Below, piece by piece: positions 9,370-17,453 of a stretch of 28,741 nt of DNA. The notes under the pieces were generated by a model that saw only the letters and a program-made list of their open reading frames with translations, did not search any database and was not told the origin of the DNA. The DNA is from Chara braunii (lineage: Eukaryota > Streptophyta > Charophyceae > Charales > Characeae). The translations under genes were made by a program, and so were the position numbers. The first letter of the stretch is position 1, and each line of letters starts with the position of its first letter. The stretch covers positions 1,378,015 to 1,406,755 of the forward strand of contig BFEA01000039.1 of the NCBI GenBank assembly GCA_003427395.1, given 5' to 3'.

Positions 9370-10107
9370 ATGAGATGATGCTGATACGGCGATGCGGTGA
9401 GGGGTGGAAGGATGACGAGTTTTTTTTTCCATGGGATTCAGGAGGAAGATGAGAGGTTGCGGAGAGGGGGTTTGGGAAGCAGGGATGGCTTGTTCTCTTT
9501 CCCTCCCTCCCACCCTCGTTTTCATTTGTGTGGTTCTCGCCAGTTTGGTGAATTCTTCCTCTCATGGCACTTGATCTCAGTCCATCCCCATCTAATGGGG
9601 CCATATTCAATCCTTGGTTGTCATTGGCTAGGGTTTGACTTGGTTTGATGGTCTTTACGTTTAGACTAGAATTTTTTTCCAACCACAGTGCTCACCTTGG
9701 GTTTGTGTCTGTGTTAACTACTGCTGTTTAGGGGAAGCTTGACGTAATCACAAATGAACTACTATACCTTCTCGCCCTGTTATCAATTATTTTGCCTTAT
9801 TGATATTCCTCACCGTGTAGAAGATAGAAGTAGGGATAATTGAGGAGTTTCGTAGGGCAGAGATTGATACTGCACACAAACGGGGTTAATCCTTCCTCAC
9901 TGGGGAAGCAATCAATGCCCCGTCACAATGCTGTATTCGTGTTAGGCAGGGAAGCTGTCTCCAGGGGAGCAGTGGCTGAGGCTCTTCCAGCCCTAATGGG
10001 AAGAGGCGTGTGTATAAGTGTTGTAATCAATTTCATAATTGGAGCCTTGGGCACTGGGCCCTATCTTTTCAAAAAAAAAAAGAAAAAAGAAAAAAGAAAA
10101 AAGAAAG
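9370..10107 (+). mobile_element. A-tailed insertion in LINE B post-RT region (retroposon or retrocopy)
   Basis: LINE B protein homology stops at about 9373 (GAQFWMM...) and resumes just after 10107 (AWRRLIPNKHG, matching HTWRRIFPKNK of LINE A), with little LINE sequence missing. The intervening 740 bp has no LINE-like coding and ends in an A-rich tail broken by G (10071-10107), so it was probably inserted by retroposition in the sense orientation. A short direct repeat AAGAA at the edges is too weak to be a firm target duplication. No protein motif is recognisable; it may be another non-autonomous family or the 3' end of a copied mRNA. Confidence 0.6.
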
Positions 10108-12325
10108 CGGGGCTCGCAGGAAGACTCACCCACAAGCTTCGAAGCAGGCCCCCTAACTCCATGCCCCTATTGGACTCCGACTATAAAAGCTTGGCGTCGT
10201 TTGATACCCAACAAGCATGGAGCACCACAAGGAAGAAGTACTGAGACAGCCGCTGTTTTGCAATCCGTGGATTAAAGACTCAGGAGGGAGCCCTTGGTCT
10301 CTGCACGCCAGGGACCGAAGGTGGCTATCATGGGTCGAAAGAGGAGTATGGCAGGTCAAACACCTGTGGTCGGAGGAGAGGGGGGAATTGGTTGACAGAA
10401 CAAGAACTCCATACCCCCCTGAAAGGCTGCCATGCCCTAGAGAACAACATAGCCTCGATTCAACACATCATCCCACTCCATTGGGCAGCCCTACTACAAG
10501 AAAAGTTCTCATGGAAGCTGGGAGACTGGGGCCTCCCCCGTCTCCCTGAAGCCCCCCACCAGGGCCTACCGATTCACCACCCGCCTAGCCGGATCCAACT
10601 ATTTGGCCAAATTCACATTGTATCCAATGACGAAACACAGCCAACAGGACCTAGAAACCCTGAACAGGGACCCGCAGACGGAACGCGTTGAAACTTTCCT
10701 TCTTAGGAAAGAGTACCCTCAAACCAACCCTGGGTAATTTTCTGCCCAGAGCTCGACATAACAGACTTGCAATTCGACCCCAGGAGTGGCTATGCCAGCA
10801 GGACAAGACGAACAGAACGAGGACCATTTCCGAATACGACGGCAAGTTTGGGTACGACCTCGGCCTTCAGACAAAAGACCCTAACCCCAAACTGACAGAG
10901 AAATGGAAGAAGATTCTGAACCTAAACCGCGCAGTTACTCTCCATACCATAGTGAAAATATCTGCTCATCAGGCCAATCAGGATCTGCAGCATTCAGTGG
11001 CTCAGAGACCACACAGCGCTACCCGTCAACGAATGGCTCCATATTAGGAGAGGACAATTAAACCCGCACAGCTCTGAACTCTGCAGCATATGCTACAGCA
11101 GCACTCCGGAGGATATCCCACATTGCCTTCTGTATTGCCCCGAAGCGTCCTGGTTCTGGAGTATGGTGCAGGATCTCTGGTCCCTCCTCTTCTCCTCACC
11201 GCCCCCCAACATCACTCCCTAACAATACTACTTCTCTCTAACATTCCAGGGAGCCTCAAGGGAAGCAAAGGGATCTGGTTCAAGACTCAGGAAGCTGACA
11301 TTAAATGGTGATGCACGAAAACAATTGAGGGGACAGAAGTGGCAAAGGAGGAAATGTGGACAATACTGAGAAGAATGGTAGAGACCAAAGTCTGCAGTAA
11401 CAGGAGAAAGACACTAGCAGCAACCAAGCGGCAATTGGAGTAATCTGCAACCTCGAGAAGAACGTTCCAGAGAGACTGGCTACTCCAAGGCAAGATAGCC
11501 AGTATAACAGGCAACAAGCTGGTTTGGAAGACATGGCACCGGCCTGGCTAGGCACGAAACAGACTGCTGAGAGGGTATGAGCGGGGACAACGACAGCGAT
11601 GGGGGCAGAGGCCCCTTCCTGGAAAGAGAAGGGTGTATAGTGACTAACACAACCCTTGAGACTCGGCTGGTAGGAAGCAGAGGGGCAGTGACAATAGACT
11701 CCAACTTTCTGAGGAAGATCTGGCACGAATCGAATCAGGGAGGAAAAGATAGAGGAGGTCGAGCCATAACACAGACATTGGACATGTCTCATCACAACCC
11801 TTGTAGCCCCCAAGGCTAACTTTCAAATGGCAACCAGCCACAGCCTTTTATCTTTCTAGTTCTTCAGGCAGAATCAGGCAGTATCTGATAGAGGATCTGA
11901 GAGGAAAGATAGATGGATGGCAAGCTGACAGTCAATCCTCCAATGTTGGGGCAGTCAATGCTGTTCGGGGGTCCTTCCGCCAGACGGAAGGAAGCATGAG
12001 GATGTACATGATGTAAATTTATTTTGACTTGCCGGGGGAATAGGAACCGGAATGACGTGAGAGTTTCGAGAAAGAAAGAAGACCAGGCGATTCCTGGTGC
12101 CAGCACCAAAGGTAAGCGCTAATTTTTTGCACTCCCCGACAGCCTCCATCAGTCGTCCAGGCCATACGGGAGCGGAGCCTCGTATTGCCCAAGTGCGGTA
12201 ACCCACACGGAGCCCGTTTTTGAAATGGGCGGGAAGGGGAGGGAGAGCACCATGCCTCCAGGCGTGGTGATGAGGAAGCCATCAAAACATGATAAACACA
12301 ATACAAAGATTACGAAGAAGATGAT

Positions 12326-12901
12326 GTGAGCTTTATTATCATGACGTCACCAACTTCTTCGCCACACTCCCTGATTCAAACCATCAGGGATACTCAACCC
12401 TTCCACTCATACGTCACTCAAGTTGAGGATACCACATCTAACATCTACTATATATGCCTGTCGGCTCTTCAGTCTACGCTTGCGAGTCCCGTCCCGAACC
12501 AGCCGTCCATTCCCCTGTCCCAGACCCCAGCACCTACACCTCACCATCTACTCAGGCAACACACCCAGATTCAGCACCGGGTCGAATGCATTTTCCCAGG
12601 TCCCTCGCCCAAATTCATCAAGGGAACCATTTTGCAAGTACCGGATCCAATTTACGTTTCGCTGTTAGCCTCAGATTCGCAAGTGCCAGATCCAATGGAT
12701 TTACCCAGGCCTCTCGCCCAGATTCATAAGAAAAAATATTTAGTGACCAACGACAGATTGTTTCCGACTCCGTACGTATGTTTGAATTTAGTGCTCCGTA
12801 TGCTGCTTGGATTTAGCGAACCGCCAACGCCACCTACGGTGATTCTGTCACAAATGATCCGATTGCCAGTTACATTGACGGGAAAGTGGCCACTGCAGTG
12901 A
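12326..12901 (+). CDS. Uncharacterised 191-residue open frame (doubtful gene)
   Basis: The frame is open for 576 bases from a GTG (no early ATG at the frame start; the first Met is at residue 6). The product is rich in Pro, Ser, Thr and Leu and has no recognisable domain, signal peptide or membrane segment. It includes an internal repeat: CCCAGG-T/C-C-C/T-CTCGCCC at 12595 and again at 12704 (period 109), with CAAGTACCGGATCCAAT-like phrases at 12635 and 12680. The frame is bracketed by two palindromic TGACGTCA sites. No neighbouring exon or polyadenylation signal supports it, so it may be chance openness of repeat DNA. Confidence 0.2.
   Translation: MSFIIMTSPTSSPHSLIQTIRDTQPFHSYVTQVEDTTSNIYYICLSALQSTLASPVPNQPSIPLSQTPAPTPHHLLRQHTQIQHRVECIFPGPSPKFIKGTILQVPDPIYVSLLASDSQVPDPMDLPRPLAQIHKKKYLVTNDRLFPTPYVCLNLVLRMLLGFSEPPTPPTVILSQMIRLPVTLTGKWPLQ
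12342..12349. promoter_or_regulatory. TGACGTCA palindrome (bZIP/CRE-type site)
   Basis: A perfect 8-bp TGACGTCA lies at 12342-12349 and another at 12899-12906, at the two ends of the 12326-12901 frame. A third is at 27836-27843. This is the known core bound by CREB/ATF and some plant bZIP factors. Function here is not shown. Confidence 0.3.
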
Positions 12902-12906
12902 CGTCA
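12899..12906. promoter_or_regulatory. Second TGACGTCA palindrome
   Basis: An exact match, 557 bp downstream of the first, overlapping the end of the doubtful frame and extended to TGACGTCAC as in the first site. The same 9-mer at both ends of this segment may reflect repeat structure rather than regulation. Confidence 0.3.
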
Positions 12907-13438
12907 CACACGATCCGATCCTCTGTCGCCGCCGCTATCTTCCAATACACAGCAAACCTCGCCTTTCCCCCAAAAGGAAGCCATAGCTGGACACTCTCAT
13001 CACAAACGGACAACAACATGAGACAAACGCTGGGAAAGGAAGATGACGAGTAAAGCAGGGAAGAGCCAAAACTCCAAAAACAAGGCAACTAAGAAAAGCA
13101 AGTATCAGGTAAAAGGAGCAGAAACGAGGAGAGGGAAGGAGGCAGGAAGGAGAAATGCTATATCGGGAAGGCGGAAAACGACAAGTAAAGTAATTGGAGG
13201 GAATCGGAAAGGACAAGGGAGAGGAAGGTAAAAAAAGAAAAGGAAGAGAAGAGTTGACATCGAAGACAAACAAGACCGGGGAAAGTAGTGTGCGATCGAG
13301 TGAGTGCAAGCGGGCCATGTACTGAAAAGGGCAGTGCAACTAAGGAAAGAAAAGCTGAACTCCTAACTTGAGGAAGGTCCAAGGCCCGTTATCATAGGTG
13401 AAGGTTCCTCATCTTTTTCTACGGAAGACTAAAGGTAA

Positions 13439-13452
13439 GTTCGAATCTCACT
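13439..13452 (+). repeat. Left target-site duplication of U6 retrocopy
   Basis: GTTCGAATCTCACT stands directly before the U6 5' end. It matches the right copy GTTCCAGTCTCACT (13569-13582) at 12 of 14 positions. Confidence 0.85.
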
Positions 13453-13568
13453 GTCCTTCGGGACATCCGTTAAAATTGGAACGATACATAGAAGATTAGC
13501 ATGGCCCCTGCGCAAGGATGAAAAAAAAAAATCGAGAAATGGTCCAAAAAAAAAAAAAAAAAAAAAAA
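13453..13568 (+). pseudogene. U6 snRNA retropseudogene with poly(A) tail
   Basis: U6 is the catalytic snRNA of the spliceosome. The match begins with the 5' hairpin GTCC-TTCG-GGAC and runs through AAAATTGGAACGATACA, AGAAGATTAGCATGGCCCC, TGCGCAAGGATG and ATCGAGAAATGGTCC. Compared with plant U6 from memory, the ACAGAGA box reads ACATAGA, ATCCGATAAAA reads ATCCGTTAAAA, and the ten bases normally ACACGCAYAA after GGATG are all A. After GGTCC (ends 13545) come 23 A residues instead of a T-run terminator. Fourteen-base direct repeats abut both ends exactly. No TATA box or plant USE-like element stands upstream. These are the marks of a LINE-mediated retrocopy, not an active Pol III gene. Confidence 0.93.
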
Positions 13569-13582
13569 GTTCCAGTCTCACT
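13569..13582 (+). repeat. Right target-site duplication of U6 retrocopy
   Basis: GTTCCAGTCTCACT begins immediately after the A-run, paired with 13439-13452. The two mismatches suggest the insertion is not recent. Confidence 0.85.
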
Positions 13583-14490
13583 ACCGCCCCAAGACCACTC
13601 ACCGAACCGCCCGTTCTTCACGCCTCAAATCCAAGCAGAGTCAAATGACATCGCACGAGAAGCTTTGAAATCAGCAAATCCACCAACAGCCAAATTCCAC
13701 GTGACTATCCCTTCGATTGCAAGTATTGAAGAGTAATCATTTTCAAGCGTATTATTGGGTGAGAGCCCGATATCAGAAGGGACAGGACAAGAAGAGAGAA
13801 GTCTTTGCATGAGCAGTGGGAAGTAAAGAGGCGTCCTTTCACGGGAAGAAAACGAAAGTAGAGAGGAGGCAAAAAAGAGGAGAAAAGACAAAAAGGGGAG
13901 AGAGAAGAGAGTAGTGAAGGATAGGGACTAATCAGAATTAGTCCCATAAGTATTGAGTATCCTTACGAGGCACTTCCCACTATCCAAGCACTCCCCCCCA
14001 CTCCTCACCCCCCCCCCCCCCCCCCCCCCCCCCCGGCTCCCTATCCCGACTCCCTACCCTGACTCCCTACCCCGACTCCCCACCCAGATCCCCTCTCGCT
14101 CCGCTGCACGCAATCCTTGACCAGACTCCCCTCCACACCCCGCTCCCCAACGCCCACCTTGACTCCTGACCCCGGCCCCGTACACCCTTGCTCCCCGCCC
14201 AAACTGTCTCACCCCACCAGCTGCTCCCTTTCCCCTACATCCTGCGCAGCCTCCTCCCCGACTCCCCCATGAACCTCAACACCTCGCCCCCCACTACGAC
14301 ACTCAACCGCGTCTCCCCACTCAAACTCACCACCCTGCATCTCCCCCCCCACACACACACACCCCACCCTCCCCATCGCACTCGTACATTCGCCACTCAC
14401 CACCCACACAACACCAAAGCCATAACTAACATTCGACCACTCACGTCATCAGACCTCCCCCCACAAACAGTTTCACCTGCCCCACACTCT
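13583..14490. repeat. Low-complexity and C-rich DNA, including poly(C)27
   Basis: No gene is recognised. 13740-13930 is A/G-rich. From 13975 the plus strand becomes strongly C-rich: a run of 27 C at 14008-14034, then CTCCCTACCC-type repeats to about 14090, then C/T/A-rich DNA with a short CA run near 14350. The complementary G-rich strand could form G-quadruplexes. The open frame at 14188-14574 is a Pro/Thr/His-rich product of this composition and is probably not a gene. Confidence 0.7.
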
Positions 14491-14496
14491 CGCACG

Positions 14497-14665
14497 CTCC
14501 CCAGGTGGGGAGGTGCAGTCCTGTCGATTTTTCAATTTCACTCGACACTTTGGGTGCGATCTTACGATCCCTAAGTGGGGAGGCGAAGCCTTGTGAAGTT
14601 TTCTAAATCACTCGCCCCTTGGAATCTGGTCTCACGCTTCCAAGTGAGGCGAAACCATACTATTG
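14497..14665 (+). repeat. About 70-bp tandem units at 5' end of LINE C
   Basis: Two full units and part of a third, each opening with a variant of CCWARGTGGGGAGG: CCAGGTGGGGAGGTGCAGTC at 14501, CTAAGTGGGGAGGCGAAGCC at 14571 and CCAAGTGAGGCGAAACC at 14640. Each full unit continues with a T-rich part and then CACTCG. They lie immediately upstream of the ORF1 coding region. In some animal LINEs 5' monomers of this kind act as promoters; that role is only inferred here. Confidence 0.65.
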
Positions 14666-14672
14666 TCTCTGA

Positions 14673-14870
14673 TCCCATTCCCTCTTCCAGCAACTGAGAC
14701 CCAACGATCCGATCACCAGGTCGGCAGCTCACCCCACATCATCCTCGTCAGCCTCAACTAGACGCGCTGCCTCAGGCACTGCCTCAGCCCGTGGCTCAAC
14801 GTCAGAAGCAACTTCAGGATCCAGAAGGGCACGCAACGCAAACGATCAAGACCCAAGCCAAAAGGTATGA
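14673..14870 (+). pseudogene. LINE C: N-terminal Ser/Thr/Arg-rich segment upstream of ORF1
   Basis: An open stretch with no ATG of its own reads a Ser/Ala/Thr/Arg-rich disordered segment (RSAAHPTSSSSASTRRAASG) and stops at TGA 14868-14870. That stop overlaps the ATG of the downstream ORF1 frame as ATGA. It may be the original N-terminus of ORF1 separated by a frameshift, or a small upstream ORF. Confidence 0.4.
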
Positions 14871-15823
14871 TAAAGGAAACTCACGCCAAACCAGCGATCA
14901 CCAAAGTAGTAAAATTTAGTAAGCATGAAGAAGCGGAAGTCAAAGTTTGGGTGTATCCAAAGAAACACCTGCCCGTGTTAGATGAATTCTACAAAAAACA
15001 CGCAGTAGTTTGCTCCTTCCCAAGAAAATTGAAACAATTGTTGCCCAAAGAGAAAAGGAAAAGCGTCCACAATGCTCTTCATAACATGGAGAACCTGCAG
15101 GACTTCGTTCCCAAGATTGCCTTACAACAGAGAGGGAAAAATGCAGTCACAGTGTTAAGTGTTGAACCACAGTACGCAGCCTGCCTCCTCTTAGTACAGG
15201 CCCTCTACTACGAAGGATCGGTGGTCTCTATCTCCAAATGAAGACCCAACAGGGCAGCAACGCAAGGCACCTTTAGACATCGGCAGACACTGGTGGACAA
15301 GGACTTTTGGATCCAGTTTGACGACCTGACTTACGAAGTACACCAGCTGGTAGAGGACAAGATGAAAGAAACCTCCCCCCAGCACCCTCTGGTCGAACGA
15401 GTCTCTTTTGCTATAGGTTTCCTCGCCTCAAGCACCAACTCAAGAATAGCATGCATCGAACTCAAAGGAAACAACCCACCTGCACTGCCTAACAAATGGT
15501 TTTCCAGAACAGATCAAAAGGTCACAACAGTGTGCATCTCCACAAAGGCGAACCGCACGTGCTTCAGATGTAGGATTAAGGGACACATGGGGAACGGCCC
15601 TCTCTGTCCCTTGAACACGAGAAAAGGGGAACACGGAAGGCTGCACCCCTCAATGTTGGTTGAAGCAGATGCAATGAAAGACATCTGGATTATCAACGAC
15701 CCAGCCTACGAGGGCCGGGTTTTCAATGACCTTAAATACAATCGAGCGTGGATATGGACACTATCAAACCCAGAGTCAGCATGCAAACTAGATGTTTCCC
15801 CCCACACGGATGCAGATGGTTAA
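14867..15823 (+). pseudogene. LINE C ORF1: RNA-binding protein with CCHC knuckle, one internal stop
   Basis: One reading frame covers the whole 319-codon span and is broken only by TGA at 15239 (context SISK-stop-RPNRAATQG, where CGA Arg would fit). The N-terminal half (KVWVYPKKHLPVLDEFYKKH, GKNAVTVLSVEPQYAACLLL) has the beta-alpha layout expected of an RRM-like or DUF4283-like domain. The second half (KDFWIQFDDLTYEVHQLVED) leads to the zinc knuckle CFRCRIKGHMGNGPLC at 15560-15607, spaced C-x2-C-x4-H-x6-C as in LINE B. The block SMLVEADAMKDIWIINDPAY follows. The start ATG 14867 is the first in frame. Its expected role is binding LINE RNA to form the retrotransposition particle. Confidence 0.85.
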
Positions 15824-15993
15824 AAGGAGGGGCCACAAGGAACGATAGATCCACACACAGATAGAAAAAATTTGCTTTGGGCAGAGCCGATCATCTGGAC
15901 AAACAATGCACAAAAAACAGATTCTCGGCGATGTGAATAACATAGGACGAGAGGCAGAAAAATCCTACCTCGATTCTACAGACCATAAGTGAG

Positions 15994-17314
15994 TTGCAAC
16001 CGAGGAACACGGACGGGGGCAAGAAGAATGATTTGGGACCAGCGAAAAGAAAGAACAGGAACGAAGACGACGAACCCAAAGAACCAGGCAAATTTCCAGA
16101 CACCAAGAAGTGCAGAGACAACAACACATCAATCGAAACCAGGGAAGACGAAATGCACTTGGACATAGCACCACCTGCAAAAACAGCAGCAACCAGCCAT
16201 ACCACATTGTCTGAGGAGGACTCAGGCAGCACCCTGGAATGGCTGGACGAATATATTGAATTACTGAAGGTTCGCAGGGAATTAAACATGGAAATCAGGC
16301 TGGCACATGCCAGACACATCAGCATCTTGAAGAAAGAGTCAAACGCAAACGCCACAGGTGGATTCCTAACTACCCCCAATCGTTACGATGTGTTGCCAAC
16401 AGAGAACACTTCCTCTGAATTTTTGGCCTTGCAATATGTTGATCAACACAACGACGCAATGGACACAGACGCCGTTGCAAGAACCTCACACACAGTTCCT
16501 CAATGAGGTGAGCAACAATCCAGTAGCCCACCTCATATCTGATTGAGGACAGGGAGGATATGCCACCAAAGATCAGCAACATTGAGGAGCAAGAAAAATA
16601 CGAAATGAAATTGATCTCCCTGACAAATATTCTTCTCAAGCAAGAGAACAACGAGAAGGAAAAAAGAAGACATATCGTCATTCTCGAGAGACAAACAAGT
16701 CATCTGCAGGAACAGAACCTGGAGCTAAGACCAGCCTCAACAAAATCGCAGATCAAAGCTCCCCGGAACTGACAATGGCAGCCATGCTTGATGCACGTAT
16801 CCTTTCCCCCACGATCCCATTCTTGCCTTTCCGCTACAACACAGACAAAAAGGGATGGCAGATTGCAGTCCGACCTTCGTTAAGCATCATCACAGCGCAG
16901 AAATCACACAAACGTCCCCACTTCACGAGGGAAAACATCTCAGATGATCGCCCCCTGGCCATGAAAGTGATAGAGCGGGACAGTCTGGACGTGTTCTTGG
17001 AAGACAGAAATGGGGAAAGACATTACAATGATGTGGGACTAGTCCTGGTCCTATACGACCAGCAAGCCTAGTTGAGGGAGGGTCTGGCATGGAAATATTG
17101 GGAGATAATCAACAAGATCCCCTACTCATTGTTGGGCCCCAAGGACGAAGTCGATAGAATTGCCTTCGACACAGCGGCCTTCATGAGAAAGGAATGGTTG
17201 GGCAAGGACGAGGATGAGACCTTGGAAAAACTGAGGAAGGACAAGGAGAAGAAGAATGAGAAAAAGACAGAGGAGGAGGAGATAGGGAAGAAGACCTCTC
17301 ATCCTTCTACCTGA
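15994..17314 (+). pseudogene. LINE C accessory region: coiled coils between ORF1 and ORF2
   Basis: There are three parts in changing frames. 15994-16506 reads a Lys/Asp/Glu-rich segment, then TLEWLDEYIELLKVRRELNM, matching ILWLREY...EREKEFEI in LINE B. 16560-16772 is a probable coiled coil (IEEQEKYEMKLISLTNILLK). 16775-17314 is one frame broken only by TAG at 17069 and holds RHYNDVGLVLVLYDQQA, AWKYWEIINKIPYSLLG, AFMRKEWLGKDEDETLEKLR and a Lys/Glu tail. No named domain is recognised. Its presence in two copies suggests a normal part of the element, either a long ORF1 C-terminus or a separate protein. Confidence 0.6.
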
Positions 17315-17453
17315 GCCAATCATCAGTCCCCCATCAGGTCTAACCGTTCCAAGCACCTATGGAAGAACATTCAAACGGTCAACGTGATAGTGGGACAAAC
17401 AATAATGCAAAAATATGCAGACCCACCCTCAATGAAATCCGAAAACAACCTGA

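Larger units (their letters stand above)
6218..11443 (+). pseudogene. LINE B ORF2: endonuclease-reverse transcriptase (inactive)
   Basis: The AP-endonuclease-like domain opens with LKIISWNVNGLA at 6275. It continues with ILNLYAPN and PVIIAGEWN (6640-6750), then is split by the SINE-like insertion and resumes at about 7123 with FRTVHP and FNRPNSDH in broken frames. Where LINE C reads CLKETH this copy reads LLHLTNH, so the catalytic Glu is lost. The RT domain shows SLLHKKGERED, HIDQAGFIPG, FFDFKKAYNQVNWDF (8326-8370), RQGDPLAPPIFLF (8508-8546) and SADDLTVLI at 8655, where Phe or Tyr is expected before ADD. The post-RT region runs to about 9373, is interrupted, and resumes with AWRRLIPNKHG at about 10190 and EEVLRQPLFCNPWIKD. 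The zf-RVT motif CSICYSSTPEDIPHCLLYC is at 11082-11138, followed by the tail to TAA 11441. Confidence 0.85.
3300..11450 (+). mobile_element. LINE B: nearly full-length, degenerate LINE with two nested insertions
   Basis: The order is ORF1 with zinc knuckle (3599-4890), an accessory basic/acidic coiled-coil region (4869-6086), endonuclease start (about 6275), reverse transcriptase (7870-8900), post-RT region, zf-RVT (11082-11159) and ORF2 stop at 11441. Two A-tailed elements sit in it in the same orientation: a SINE-like one in the endonuclease (6833-7117) and one of about 740 bp in the post-RT region (about 9370-10107). Across both, LINE protein homology resumes almost where it stopped. Without these insertions it would be about 7 kb. 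Multiple frameshifts and stops show it is inactive. I found no target-site duplication for the whole element, and no poly(A) at its 3' end. Confidence 0.85.
11450..13438. other. No recognised gene
   Basis: After the LINE B stop there is no recognisable coding sequence. 11450-11820 may include the LINE B 3' untranslated region, but no poly(A) tail marks its end. 12300-12900 contains an open frame described separately. 13030-13260 is lysine-rich in one frame because the DNA is A/G-rich; I see no domain in it. No RNA gene was recognised before the U6 copy at 13453. Confidence 0.5.

Noticed and set aside
14550-14565. GGGTGCGATCTTAC resembling the 5' end of 5S rRNA
   Set aside because: Only the first dozen bases resemble 5S; no internal control region follows, and it lies inside the LINE C tandem units.
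14188-14574. 128-residue Pro/Thr/His-rich frame
   Set aside because: Composition follows the C-rich DNA; no motif, and it runs into the LINE C 5' units.
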